This document shows positions 1 to 9,408 of a DNA stretch of 64,000 nt, one piece after another (the stretch's first letter is position 1; the number at the start of each line of letters is the position of its first letter). The DNA is taken from the NCBI RefSeq assembly GCF_901827155.1, contig NZ_LR594659.1:744001-808000 (forward strand), in the 5' to 3' direction. The position numbers and the translations under genes were made by a program. Below the pieces are notes generated by a model. It did not search any database, was not told the DNA's origin, and saw nothing but the letters and a program-made list of their open reading frames with translations. This DNA is from Variovorax sp. PBL-H6 (GTDB lineage Bacteria; Pseudomonadota; Gammaproteobacteria; Burkholderiales; Burkholderiaceae_C).

Positions 1-475
1 CCGGTGCCGGCGCGCCGCCGACGAACACCGGTTCGCGCGCCTGGATGTACCTCGGGCAGTTGCCGAAGCTCTGACCCACCTCGATCGAAAAGCCCCGTGC
101 ATCGAGCGCATGGACGGTGCCATTCAAGCGGTTGCGGCGCCGCGTATGCGGCTCGATGCCGAGCAGACCGACTTGCGCGCCGACCGCCAACGCTGCTGCG
201 AGCGGATCGTTGGCCTGCGGCAGCACGTCGACCCGCAGATGCCGCGGGTCGGGCGAATGGGCAAAGCCGGGTGCGGCTGCCAGAACGCTGGCCCAGGGGC
301 GCCCTTCGCCATCCAGGCTGCCGGCGACCAGGAAGGGCAGCTGTGCGAAGAAGCTACGGTGCTGCTCGGGCATGTAGTCGCGCAGTACGCGCGGCCCGAT
401 TTCCGCCATGCGCTCGGCGATGCCGGCACGCGCCTGCAGCATGCGTTCGCCTTCGTGCCAGGCAAGCGCGTTCAT
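1..475 (-). CDS. PNPOx-like flavin-binding protein, partial (C-terminus outside window)
   Basis: The frame is open from an ATG at 475 through the left edge, giving the first 158 residues. The N-terminal region has features of pyridoxamine 5'-phosphate oxidase-related proteins: a PFLVAGSLDGEGRPWAS stretch at about residues 46-63, RNRLNG near 115, and SFGNCPRYIQAR near 138-149. In this family such a domain is often followed by a ferredoxin-reductase/2Fe-2S module, which would lie outside the window. A role in redox chemistry with bound FMN is inferred from the family; the substrate is unknown. Its ATG overlaps the stop of the preceding GST remnant (ATGA), so the two were probably one transcription unit, divergent from the LysR gene. 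Confidence 0.75.
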   Translation of the reverse strand, partial: MNALAWHEGERMLQARAGIAERMAEIGPRVLRDYMPEQHRSFFAQLPFLVAGSLDGEGRPWASVLAAAPGFAHSPDPRHLRVDVLPQANDPLAAALAVGAQVGLLGIEPHTRRRNRLNGTVHALDARGFSIEVGQSFGNCPRYIQAREPVFVGGAPAP

Positions 476-585
476 GTCGCCAGCCCGATGCGAAGCAGCG
501 ACAGGAACAGGCGCACGCGATGGCTGTGGCCGGAAATGGACGAGCTGTACACGGTCATCGGGCGAGCGGAATGGGCGGCGGTCAT
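472..585 (-). pseudogene. Glutathione S-transferase remnant (N-terminus joined to a probable C-terminal tail)
   Basis: This 37-residue frame begins with MTVYSSSISGHSHRVRLFL at its tenth codon, which is the usual N-terminal strand and helix of a GST of this genomic neighbourhood. After about 30 residues it ends RIGLAT-stop instead of continuing for the roughly 200 residues of a full GST. The ending resembles a GST C-terminal tail, so an in-frame internal deletion is the simplest reading (inference). The stop overlaps the ATG of the next gene. A short real peptide is possible but unlikely; it may persist only as a leader that couples translation of the flavoprotein gene. Confidence 0.55.
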
Positions 586-694
586 CGGCTTTCTCCTGCG
601 AGTGTGGGATGAAGCGATTGTTCTTTGATCCGCAAGATGGAGTAATGGCGCAGGCTGCATTTCACTGCTGCGCAGTGCGGTCTAATTGCGCTCC
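586..694. promoter_or_regulatory. Divergent control region between LysR gene and GST-remnant/flavoprotein unit
   Basis: A 109-base gap separates the two divergent units, the usual place for LysR operators. It contains a perfect palindrome CACTGC-TGC-GCAGTG at 663-677, 17 bases before the lysR start, and a TCTAAT hexamer at 681-686 that could be a -10 element for the LysR gene. Assignment as an operator is inference; no matching -35 is convincing. Confidence 0.35.
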
Positions 695-1579
695 ATGGAC
701 CGTCTCAAAGCCATGCAGACCTTCGTGCAGATCGCCGAGCAAGGTAGCCTGACCAAGGCCGCCGATGCGCTCGAGAGCTCACTGCCCGCGGTGGTCCGCT
801 CGCTGGCCGCGCTGGAGGCGCACCTCGGCGTGCGCCTCTTCCACCGCACCACGCGCCGCATCTCGCTGACCGAGGAAGGCCGCCAGTACCTGCAGAGCGC
901 GCGCGAGGTGCTGGCTGCGGCCGACGCCGCCGACCGGGCACTGAGCCAGGAGGCGGCCGAGCCCGCCGGGCAGCTCACCGTCACTGCGCCCGTGCTCTTC
1001 GGTCACATGTACGTGGCGCCGGCCATCGTGCGTTTCCTGAAGCGCTACGACAGGATGCGTTGCAGCGTGCTGCTGCACGACCGCACGGTGAATCTGTTGG
1101 AAGAGGGCGTCGATGTCGGCATCCGCATCAGCCCGCTGGAGGACTCGTCGCTGGTGGCCCAGCAGCTCGGCACCATCCGCCGCGTGGCGGTCGCGAGCCC
1201 GGACTACCTGCGCACCCACGGCACGCCACGGCATCCGCGAGAGTTGCTGGACGCCAACTGCGTGCGCGTCCACCCGGGCGCGCCCGTGCACTTCCGCGAC
1301 AACGGCCGCACTTTTGCGGTCGCGGCTCGCGGCAACCTGGAGTTCAACCACATCGCGCCGGCGGTGGAAGCTTGCGCCGCCGGCATGGGCTTCGGCTTCT
1401 TCTTCTCCTACCAGGTGCTTCCGCTGGTGGGGGCGGGGCGGCTTCGTATCGTGCTCGAGGACTTCGAGCTGGCGCCGCGGCCGGTGAGCCTGATCTACCC
1501 GCATGCGCGGCTGCTGCCGGCGCGCACGCGAGCCTTCATCGAATGGATGAAGAACGAGTTCGAGGGGCTTCGGCTTTAG
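695..1579 (+). CDS. LysR-family transcriptional regulator
   Basis: The 294-residue product has the LysR plan: an N-terminal winged helix-turn-helix at residues 1-60 (MDRLKAMQTFVQIAEQGSLT, then LFHRTTRRISLTEEG) and a C-terminal periplasmic-binding-like effector domain. I place the start at the ATG at 695, which begins the family-typical MDRLKAMQ; an ATG nine bases upstream is in frame but adds only MRS. It lies divergent from the GST remnant and the PNPOx-like gene and probably controls them and itself, binding the palindrome in the gap. The inducer is unknown. Confidence 0.9.
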   Translation: MDRLKAMQTFVQIAEQGSLTKAADALESSLPAVVRSLAALEAHLGVRLFHRTTRRISLTEEGRQYLQSAREVLAAADAADRALSQEAAEPAGQLTVTAPVLFGHMYVAPAIVRFLKRYDRMRCSVLLHDRTVNLLEEGVDVGIRISPLEDSSLVAQQLGTIRRVAVASPDYLRTHGTPRHPRELLDANCVRVHPGAPVHFRDNGRTFAVAARGNLEFNHIAPAVEACAAGMGFGFFFSYQVLPLVGAGRLRIVLEDFELAPRPVSLIYPHARLLPARTRAFIEWMKNEFEGLRL

Positions 1580-1605
1580 CTCGCCCCCAGGTTGGCGCAC
1601 TTCGT
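1578..1605 (+). repeat. 28-base interspersed repeat, copy 1
   Basis: The sequence AGCTC-G-CCCCCAGGTTGGC-G-CACTTCGT starts at the stop of the LysR gene and matches 26 of 28 bases with a second copy at 2624-2651. The two copies bracket nodI in the same orientation. Function unknown; an intergenic REP-like element is likely. Confidence 0.6.
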
Positions 1606-1640
1606 TTGCCCGGTCATGCGCCGCAAGGACGCGTCGCTTC

Positions 1641-2618
<978 letters not shown>

Positions 2619-2623
2619 AGATG

Positions 2624-2651
2624 AGCTCTCCCCCAGGTTGGCTCACTTCGT
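2624..2651 (+). repeat. 28-base interspersed repeat, copy 2, within a GC-rich hairpin region
   Basis: This copy differs from the one at 1578-1605 at two positions (G to T at positions 6 and 20). It continues to about 2715 as C/G-rich sequence able to form several small hairpins (CCCC/GGGG around 2665-2680, CGGC/GCCG around 2690-2705). It separates nodI from nodJ, so it may modulate expression of the second gene. Confidence 0.55.
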
Positions 2652-2733
2652 GTAGCCGCCCACCCCCTCACCGGGGGCAACACCGGCGGCCCGGCAAAGC
2701 CGGTTCCGCGGTGTTCCCCGCATGGAGAAAGAC

Positions 2734-3561
2734 ATGAGCGCCTCGATCGATGACGCACTGCCAGCCGCGCCTTCGGTGTGGCGGCCGCCCGAGCTGTCGA
2801 TGCGCTGGTGGCCGGTGTTCCTGCGCAACCTGCTGGTGTGGCGCAAGCTTGCGATTCCCAGCCTGATCGGCAACATCGCCGAACCGCTGATCTGGCTGGT
2901 GGCGTTCGGCTATGGCATGGGGGCGCTGGTGGGGCAGGTGTCGGTGGACGGCGCCAAGGTGCCCTACATCCTGTTTCTTGCCAGCGGCTCGATTTGCATG
3001 AGCTCGATGAACGCCGCTTCCTTCGAGGCGCTCTATTCGGCGTTCTCGCGCATGCACGTGCAGAAGACCTGGGACGGCATCATGAACGCGCCTGTAGGGC
3101 TCGACGACGTGGTGCTCGCGGAGATGCTGTGGGCCGCCTTCAAGGCCATCTTCACCACCACCGCGATCCTGTTCGTGATGCTGGCGCTGGGCATCAGCCA
3201 CAGCCCCAAACTGCTGGTCGCCTGGCTGGTGCTCGCGGGCGTCGGCGTGACGTTCTCATGCATCGCGCTGATCTTCAACGCGCTGGCGAAGGGGTACGAC
3301 TTCTTCACCTACTACTTCACGCTGTTCATGACACCGATGATGTTCTTGTCCGGCGTGTTCTTTCCGCTGGATCAACTGCCTGGGCTGGTGCATCGGATCG
3401 CGAACTGGCTGCCGCTGGCGAACGCGGTGGCGCTGGTGCGGCCGCTGTTCATGGATCAATGGCCGAAGGATTGGGGGTGGCCTGCGGTTGTGCTGGTGGT
3501 GTATACGGTAGGGGCGTTCTGGGTGGCGTTGGGGCTGACTCGGAAGCGGTTTCGGGCTTGA
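2734..3561 (+). CDS. nodJ: NodJ-type ABC-2 transporter permease
   Basis: This 275-residue membrane protein has about six hydrophobic segments and the ABC-2 permease layout, including GNIAEPLIWLVAFGYG near the start, FLASGSICMSSMNAASFE, and MTPMMFLSGVFFPLDQLP in the C-terminal half. It matches the NodJ partner of the upstream NodI ATPase. I choose the ATG at 2734 because GGAGAAAGAC sits directly before it; an in-frame ATG at 2722 lacks such a site. The complex probably sits in the inner membrane and exports a lipid-linked or hydrophobic product that cannot be named from sequence. Confidence 0.88.
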   Translation: MSASIDDALPAAPSVWRPPELSMRWWPVFLRNLLVWRKLAIPSLIGNIAEPLIWLVAFGYGMGALVGQVSVDGAKVPYILFLASGSICMSSMNAASFEALYSAFSRMHVQKTWDGIMNAPVGLDDVVLAEMLWAAFKAIFTTTAILFVMLALGISHSPKLLVAWLVLAGVGVTFSCIALIFNALAKGYDFFTYYFTLFMTPMMFLSGVFFPLDQLPGLVHRIANWLPLANAVALVRPLFMDQWPKDWGWPAVVLVVYTVGAFWVALGLTRKRFRA

Positions 3562-3572
3562 TGTTCTTTGCT

Positions 3573-3609
3573 CTCTGCCTCTGCCTCTGCCTTTGCCTTT
3601 GCCTTTGCG
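3573..3609 (+). repeat. Short CTCTGC/CTTTGC hexanucleotide array
   Basis: About six consecutive six-base units change from CTCTGC to CTTTGC just after the nodJ stop. It has the same period as the larger array at 3973-4181 and lies just outside the long inverted repeat. Confidence 0.7.
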
Positions 3610-3647
3610 AGATTGAGGGGAGGGCGCCGGGCTTGCGATTCGTACAT

Positions 3648-3893
3648 TGCGCTTGTTCAAAGGCAGGAGCCGGGGGTTCGTCCCGGCGGCCGAGTCACTT
3701 TCTTTTGCTTCGCCAAAAGAAAGTAACCAAAGAAAAGGCGACCCCACTGCGCGTGACCCTCCGCTTCGCTACGGGCAACCTGCGGTGCTCGCTTTTCGCG
3801 GGGTCCGCGCAAACTCGCTTCGCTCAAACACGCGCGGCCCTGATCCGCGAAAAGCTGCGCTCCTCGGCACGCGCAGAGGGGATTGGGGACCTC
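3648..3893 (+). repeat. Long inverted repeat, left arm
   Basis: The arm of about 245 bases is highly similar to the reverse complement of 4248-4497. It includes a perfect 11-base-pair hairpin at 3697-3724 (ACTTTCTTTTG, six-base loop, CAAAAGAAAGT), then CGCTTCGCTACGGGCAACC and GCTTTTCGCGGGGTCCGCG blocks. Such CTTTCTTTTG-containing repeats are familiar in genomes of this group and have no known coding function. The open frames across it are by-products of its composition. The hairpin could end transcription of nodJ, though no T-run follows. Confidence 0.8.
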
Positions 3894-3972
3894 TCGGGCC
3901 ATTGCTTCGCTCGGCCAACAACGGCCTCGCTGCGCAAGGCCTGAAACAGGGGCATGCGTATGCGCTCGAACG

Positions 3973-4181
<209 letters not shown>

Positions 4182-4247
4182 GAAGTCAGCGTGAGCGAGG
4201 ACCCGAGGCTCACGCCAACCCGCACCCCACACAAGGACGCGCCATGG

Positions 4248-4497
4248 CGCGTTGAATCCCAAATCCCCTCTGGCCGCGCCGAGGAGCGCAGCTTTTCGCG
4301 GATCAGGGCCGCGCGTGTTTGAGCGAAGCGAGTTTGCGCGGACCCCGCGAAAAGCGAGCACCGCAGGTTGCCCGTAGCGAAGCGGAGGGTCGCGGCCAGT
4401 GGGGTCGCCTTTTCTTTGGTTACTTTCTTTTGGCGAAGCAAAAGAAAGTGACTCGGCTGCCGGGACGACGCCCCGGCTCCAGCCTCAACCCAAGCGC
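4248..4497 (-). repeat. Long inverted repeat, right arm
   Basis: This is the reverse-complement partner of 3648-3893. It carries the same 11-base-pair hairpin at 4422-4449 and the same GCTTTTCGCGG blocks. With the left arm and the hexamer loop it fills the gap between nodJ and the DUF445 gene, and I see no gene in it. Confidence 0.8.
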
Positions 4498-4551
4498 ACC
4501 GTAAGCATCGACGACCCGCGTGCCCTCACTTGCCAGAGAGAGCAAGGGAGT

Positions 4552-5727
4552 TCAAGCCAGCGCCTGCGTGACCGAATGAATCAGCAGCCCCACCAACCCC
4601 CCCACCAGCGTCCCATTGACCCGTATGAACTGCAGATCCCGCCCGATGTGCTTCTCCAGTTCCACGCTCATCTCCTCCGCGTTCCACTGCCCCACCCGCT
4701 CCACGATGTAGCGCCGGATGTCCTCCCGGTACCGTTCGATGGCACGCGGCGCCGCATCGACGATCTGCTCGTTGATCCAGCGCCTCATCGCCTCGTCGGC
4801 CTCCAGGCGCGCGCCCAGCGTCCCCGCCATCGCAACGATGCGCCGCCGGATCTCCGAGTCGCTCTTCGCCAGGTCGTCGTGCAACCAGGCCAGCAGCTCG
4901 CTCCAGAGCCCGTGAAGGTACTCGCCGATGGCCGGATGCGCCTGCAGCTCAGCGCGGATGGCTTCTCCGCGGCGCTTGAACTCGGGGTCGGTCTTGAGCT
5001 TGTGGACGAACTCGTGCATGAACGCATCGAAGCGCTGCCGCACCGGATGCGCGGGGTCGCCCGCCATGTCGGCGACCGTGCGCGCGGCTGCCGACACGAC
5101 CTTGCGCGTGGCCAGCCGAGCCGTGACCTGGTCCAGGCCGACATAGCGCAGCGCCCGGATCTCGCGCGCAATCGCCTCGGTGATCTGCGCCTGCACCTCC
5201 TCGCCTTCGACCGCTGCCGCGACCTGGGCCAGCAGGTCGTCCAACAAGGCCTGGTGCCGCCCATGCGCAGTCAAGGCATCCAGGGCCTGCCCCGACAGCC
5301 GCGCCATGTCGACCTGGGCCAGGCCCGCGGCCGCCGCGCGACCCAGGAATTCGCGCACGCGCGTGTCGTCGAAGGCCGCCAGTCCGTACCGCGCCGCGCT
5401 CACCAGGTGAGCGCCGAGCGTGGCGGCATGCGTGGGTTGCGCGAGCCAGCGGGCCAGCCGAGCGGCCGGATCGAGCTGCTCCAGCTTTGACAGCACCTGC
5501 TGGGTGCTCAGGAAGTTGTTGCAGATGAAGCCTGCCAGCCGCGCGCCGATGCGGTCCTTGTTCGACGGGATGATCGCGGTGTGCGGAATGGGCAACCCCA
5601 TGGGATGCCGAAAGAGCGCGACCACCGCGAACCAGTCGGCGATCGCGCCCACCATTGCGGCCTCGGCAAAGGCCGCGACGTAACCCCAGGCGGGATTGGG
5701 ATGCCGAGCACCGAGCGCCGTCGCCAC
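4552..5727 (-). CDS. DUF445 family membrane protein
   Basis: The product matches DUF445 proteins, with AMVGAIADWFAVVALFRHP followed by a conserved IPHTAIIPSNKDRIG stretch near the N-terminus, a long helical middle and a final hydrophobic segment (VNGTLVGGLVGLLIHSV). The interval begins at a GTG at 5727. The hydrophobic frame continues upstream without a stop through a segment rich in Ala and Leu to a CTG at 5778, which overlaps the argE stop. No ATG or GTG exists there, so the natural N-terminus may be that CTG, giving 408 residues and a first membrane helix. The function is unknown; an inner-membrane location is likely. It is downstream of and coupled to argE. Confidence 0.85.
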   Translation of the reverse strand: MATALGARHPNPAWGYVAAFAEAAMVGAIADWFAVVALFRHPMGLPIPHTAIIPSNKDRIGARLAGFICNNFLSTQQVLSKLEQLDPAARLARWLAQPTHAATLGAHLVSAARYGLAAFDDTRVREFLGRAAAAGLAQVDMARLSGQALDALTAHGRHQALLDDLLAQVAAAVEGEEVQAQITEAIAREIRALRYVGLDQVTARLATRKVVSAAARTVADMAGDPAHPVRQRFDAFMHEFVHKLKTDPEFKRRGEAIRAELQAHPAIGEYLHGLWSELLAWLHDDLAKSDSEIRRRIVAMAGTLGARLEADEAMRRWINEQIVDAAPRAIERYREDIRRYIVERVGQWNAEEMSVELEKHIGRDLQFIRVNGTLVGGLVGLLIHSVTQALA

Positions 5728-5774
5728 CGCATAGAGAAGTGCGGCGGCGCCGAGCAGGGCGAGGGCGACGCGCT

Positions 5775-6986
5775 TCAGCGGATCTCCCGGGTCGCCGCGA
5801 GTCCCTGCAGGAACTGCTCGCAGCGTGCGAGCTGGGCCAGCGTCACGTACTCGTCGGGCTGGTGGGCCTGGGTGATGCTGCCGGGGCCGCAGACCACCGT
5901 CGGGATGCCGGCCTGCTTGAAGAGGCCAGCCTCGGTGCCGAAGGCCACGAGCGTGGTACCCGCCTCGCCGGCCAGGCGTTGCGCGAGCCGTGTGACGGGG
6001 TCCTCGGCCGTGGTCAGGAAGCTGGGGATCTCGCAGATGGTCTCGAAGCTGAAGCCCGCCTCGGGCGCGATCTTTTTCATGCCGGCCTCGAGGCGATTGG
6101 CGTGCAGCCGCATTTCCTTCTGCATCCTCTGGGCGTCGGCGGTGGGCAGGTCGCGGAACTCGTAGCGGAACTCGGCGTCGCGCGGCACCACGTTGTCGGC
6201 GATGCCACCGTGGAACTGGCCGACGCTGGCGGTGCTGTAGGGCACGTCGAAGCCCGCGTAGCGAGGCTCCTCGCGCTCGAAGCCCTCGGCCATGTCGCGC
6301 AGCTTGCCGACCAGGCGCGCGGCCATCTCGATCGCGTTGACGGAGCGTGGCGTGAGCGAGGAATGCGCTTCCTTGCCCCGCACGCAGCAGCGGTAGCGGT
6401 AGACGCCCTTGTGCGCGATGGCCGGCACCATCATCGTCGGCTCGCCGACGATGCAGGCCAGCGGCCGGACGCCCTGCTCCTTCATGTCGGCGATCAGCTC
6501 GCGCACGCCGAAGCAGCCCACCTCCTCGTCGTAGCTGAAGGCGAAGTGCACCGCGAAGGGCGAGTCGCTCTCGATGAAGCGCTGGGCATTGGCCAGCGCG
6601 ATCGCGATGAAGCTCTTCATGTCGGCCGAGCCGCGGCCGTAGAGCCGGGGCTCGACCTGCATCGCCTCGCCGTCGTGCTCGTCCTGCGGCCAGTCCTGGA
6701 CCAGCGCCGAGAGCGGGTCCATGCTCCAGGCCTGCCCGTCCCAGGGCACGGTGTCGGTGTGGCCCGAGACGATCACGCCCGCCGGCTTGCCTGCGCCCAG
6801 CGTGGCGAACAGGTTGGCCTTGGTCCGGTCGGCGTTGTAGGTGAGCCGGCTGCGCACGCCCAGGCCGGCCAGGTGGTCGCGCGCGAAGTCGATCAGCTCC
6901 AGGTTGCTGCGACTGCTCACGGTATTCATGCGCACCAGGCTCTGAGCGAAATCGAGGCTGCGGTTGGAGAGGTGGGGGGACGGCAT
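5775..6986 (-). CDS. argE: Acetylornithine deacetylase
   Basis: ArgE removes the acetyl group from N-acetylornithine in arginine biosynthesis. The 403-residue protein shows the M20 metallopeptidase residues in order: SGHTDTVP (first metal ligand), GRGSADMKSF (bridging Asp), DEEVGCFG (catalytic Glu and ligand), VGEPT, and a C-terminal GPGSITQAHQPDEY with the last His ligand. The dimerisation domain sits in the middle. It is cytoplasmic. It is divergent from another M20 gene at 7094 and its end overlaps the start of the DUF445 frame. Other M20 deacylases are possible, but length and motifs fit ArgE best. Confidence 0.88.
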   Translation of the reverse strand: MPSPHLSNRSLDFAQSLVRMNTVSSRSNLELIDFARDHLAGLGVRSRLTYNADRTKANLFATLGAGKPAGVIVSGHTDTVPWDGQAWSMDPLSALVQDWPQDEHDGEAMQVEPRLYGRGSADMKSFIAIALANAQRFIESDSPFAVHFAFSYDEEVGCFGVRELIADMKEQGVRPLACIVGEPTMMVPAIAHKGVYRYRCCVRGKEAHSSLTPRSVNAIEMAARLVGKLRDMAEGFEREEPRYAGFDVPYSTASVGQFHGGIADNVVPRDAEFRYEFRDLPTADAQRMQKEMRLHANRLEAGMKKIAPEAGFSFETICEIPSFLTTAEDPVTRLAQRLAGEAGTTLVAFGTEAGLFKQAGIPTVVCGPGSITQAHQPDEYVTLAQLARCEQFLQGLAATREIR

Positions 6987-7056
6987 TCAGGCGATTGTCC
7001 CGGAAGTTTTGCGACGGGCGTAAGGAAAACGGGCACTTATCCGGAGAGGTCCGGGC

Positions 7057-7086
7057 TTGGCGAGTACTTCCGGCTAAGCCTAGACT
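7057..7086 (+). promoter_or_regulatory. Candidate promoter for the M20 amidohydrolase gene
   Basis: TTGGCG at 7057-7062 and TAGACT at 7081-7086 are separated by 18 bases. If used, transcription would start almost at the ATG at 7094, giving a leaderless or nearly leaderless message. No ribosome-binding site precedes this ATG, which fits. This is a visual match only. Confidence 0.3.
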
Positions 7087-7093
7087 CCTTCAC

Positions 7094-8308
7094 ATGAAAC
7101 TCATCGACTCAGTGGTCACCCAGGCGGCCGGCATCGCCACCGTCCGGCGCGACCTGCATGCCCATCCCGAACTCTGTTTCCAGGAGCAGCGTACCGCCGA
7201 CGTGGTGGCGGCCAAGCTCACCGAATGGGGCATCCCCATCCACCGCGGCCTGGCCACCACCGGCGTGATCGGCATCGTGAAGAATGGCAGCAGCCCCCGG
7301 GCTGTCGGCTTGCGCGCCGACATGGATGCGCTGCCCGTCACCGAGCTCAACACCTTCGCCCATGCCAGCAAGCACCCCGGCAAGATGCACGCCTGCGGCC
7401 ATGACGGCCACACCGCGATGCTGCTGGCGGCGGCACAGCACCTGGCGAAGCACCGCAACTTCGACGGCACGGTCTACCTGATCTTCCAGCCGGCCGAGGA
7501 GGGCGGCGGCGGGGCGCGCGAGATGGTCAAGGAAGGACTCTTCGAGCGGTTCCCGATGGAGGCCGTCTTCGGGATGCACAACTGGCCCGGCATGAAGGCC
7601 GGCCAGTTCGCCGTCAGCCCCGGGCCGGCGATGGCCTCGAGCAATGAGTTCGTCATCACCATTCACGGCAAGGGCGGCCATGCGGCGCTGCCCCACACGG
7701 GCATCGATCCGGTGCCGATCGCCTGCGAGATGGTGCAGGCGTTCCAGACCATCATCACCCGCAACAAGAAGCCGGCCGAAGCCGCCGTGATCTCGGTCAC
7801 CATGATCCACGGCGGGGAGGCGAGCAACGTGATCCCCGACCGCTGCGAGCTCAAGGGCACGGTGCGCACCTTCTCGCTGGAGGTGCTGGACCTGATCGAG
7901 GCGCGCATGAGGAAAATCGCCGAGCACGTGAGCGCGGCGCACGAGGCCGGGTGCGACTTCCACTTCCACCGCAACTACCCGCCCACCATCAACACGGCCG
8001 CCGAGGCGGACTTCGCGCGCCGCGTGATGGCCGGCATCGTCGGCGAGGAGAACGTGCTGGCGCAGGAGCCCGCGATGACGGCCGAGGACTTCGCCTTCAT
8101 GCTGCAGGCCCGGCCCGGCGCCTATGCGTTCATCGGCAACGGCGACGGCGGCCATCGCGACCTGCACCATGGCGGCGGCCCCTGCATGCTGCACAACGCG
8201 AGCTACGACTTCAACGACGAACTGATCCCGCTGGGCGCGACCTGCTGGGTCCGGCTGGCCGAGGAGTTCCTTGGCCGCCCCGCGGCGGCCGGGGGGCGGG
8301 CGGCATGA
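7094..8308 (+). CDS. M20 family amidohydrolase (hippurate hydrolase / HipO-like)
   Basis: The 404-residue cytoplasmic enzyme carries the M20D pattern: RRDLHAHPEL at the N-terminus, GLRADMDALPV, HACGHDGHTAMLL, QPAEEGGGGA and GMHNWPG with the metal ligands, GKGGHAALPH in the lid domain, and a final GGGPCMLHNASYDFND. These enzymes cleave N-acyl amino acids or related amides (hippurate, IAA conjugates, acyl-aminopimelate); the substrate cannot be fixed here. I start it at the ATG at 7094, where the family-typical MKLIDSVV begins. Its TGA overlaps the ATG of the next gene, so the two are translationally coupled. Confidence 0.88.
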   Translation: MKLIDSVVTQAAGIATVRRDLHAHPELCFQEQRTADVVAAKLTEWGIPIHRGLATTGVIGIVKNGSSPRAVGLRADMDALPVTELNTFAHASKHPGKMHACGHDGHTAMLLAAAQHLAKHRNFDGTVYLIFQPAEEGGGGAREMVKEGLFERFPMEAVFGMHNWPGMKAGQFAVSPGPAMASSNEFVITIHGKGGHAALPHTGIDPVPIACEMVQAFQTIITRNKKPAEAAVISVTMIHGGEASNVIPDRCELKGTVRTFSLEVLDLIEARMRKIAEHVSAAHEAGCDFHFHRNYPPTINTAAEADFARRVMAGIVGEENVLAQEPAMTAEDFAFMLQARPGAYAFIGNGDGGHRDLHHGGGPCMLHNASYDFNDELIPLGATCWVRLAEEFLGRPAAAGGRAA

Positions 8309-9405
8309 TCGGCGTCGGCGAAGCCTTTGCGGCGCGCTACGCCCTCGCCCGCCAGAAGTTCCTGGAGGGCTGCGCCGCGGCGGGGCTGGCGGTGCGCTCC
8401 CATGTGCACCCGCTCCCGGGCCGCGACGGCGAGGAACTGGCCATGGACGTGGCCCTCGACGGCGACGCGCAAGCCGAGAACCTGCTGATCGTGAGCAGCG
8501 GCTGCCACGGCGTCGAGGGCCATTGCGGCAGCGGCGTGCAGGTGTTCGCGCTGCACGATGCCGAGTGGCGCGACAAGGCGCGCGAGCAGGGCGTGGCCGT
8601 GCTGTATGTGCACGCGCTGAACCCGCACGGCTTTTCGCACACGCGGCGCGTCACGCACGAGAACGTGGACCTGAACCGCAACTTTCTCGACTTCTCGCAA
8701 CCGCTGCCGGTGAACGAGGCCTATGCCAGCCTCCAGGCGCTGCTGCTGCCCGAGCACTGGCCACCATCGGCGGCCAACCAGGCGGAGATCGATGCCCTCA
8801 TCGCGCGCGAGGGGCTGGGCTTCTACCAGGCCGCGGTCACGCGCGGGCAGTACCAGTTCGCGGACGGCTTGTTCTATGGCGGCAGTGCGCCCACCTGGAG
8901 CAACAAGGCGCTGCGCGAGGTGCTGCGCACGCATGCAGGCCAGGCGCGGCGCGTGGGCTGGATCGACATTCACACCGGCCTCGGCCTCAACGGAATCGGC
9001 GAGCGCATCTTCGCGGGCCGCGACGACAAGGCTGCGTATGCAAGGGCGAACGCCTGGTGGGGCACGGCGGCGGCGCCGGTCACCTCGATGTATGACGGCT
9101 CCTCGACCTCGGCCTTCCTGACCGGGCTGATGTGCTACGCCCTGTACGACGAATGCCCCCAGGCCGAGCACACCTCGATTGCGCTGGAGTACGGCACCGA
9201 GCCGATGCTCGCAGTGACCGTGGCCCTGCGGGGGGACCATTGGCTGCATCGCCACCCCGAGGCGCCGGCCGAGCTGGCGGATGCGATTCATGCCGAGATG
9301 CTTGCCGCCTTCTACAGCGACACCGATGCCTGGCGCGGGCAGGTGATCAGCCAGGCGCGGCAGGCGATGTTCCAGGCGGTGGACGGCCTGGCGGGGCCGA
9401 GCTGA
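8305..9405 (+). CDS. DUF2817 (M14-like carboxypeptidase) protein
   Basis: The 366-residue protein has the DUF2817 signature of zinc carboxypeptidase-like folds: GCHGVEGHCGS (likely His/Glu ligands), NVDLNRNF, WIDIHTGLG with a third likely His ligand, and LEYGTEP near the C-terminus with a probable catalytic Glu. It starts at the ATG at 8305 within ATGA, coupled to the M20 hydrolase. Together they look like a peptide or acyl-amide degradation pair (inference). There is no signal peptide, so it is likely cytoplasmic. It converges with the binding-protein gene at 9409. Confidence 0.85.
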   Translation: MIGVGEAFAARYALARQKFLEGCAAAGLAVRSHVHPLPGRDGEELAMDVALDGDAQAENLLIVSSGCHGVEGHCGSGVQVFALHDAEWRDKAREQGVAVLYVHALNPHGFSHTRRVTHENVDLNRNFLDFSQPLPVNEAYASLQALLLPEHWPPSAANQAEIDALIAREGLGFYQAAVTRGQYQFADGLFYGGSAPTWSNKALREVLRTHAGQARRVGWIDIHTGLGLNGIGERIFAGRDDKAAYARANAWWGTAAAPVTSMYDGSSTSAFLTGLMCYALYDECPQAEHTSIALEYGTEPMLAVTVALRGDHWLHRHPEAPAELADAIHAEMLAAFYSDTDAWRGQVISQARQAMFQAVDGLAGPS

Positions 9406-9408
9406 CCC

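Noticed and set aside
3697..3724. The CTTTCTTTTG hairpin was considered as a true intrinsic terminator for nodJ.
   Set aside because: The stem is A/T-rich and is not followed by a T-run, and the same hairpin occurs in the opposite arm, so it is recorded only as part of the repeat.
5655..7097. A 480-codon plus-strand frame opposite argE.
   Set aside because: argE has all M20 motifs in the other frame; the antisense product has no domain and mirrors third-position GC bias.
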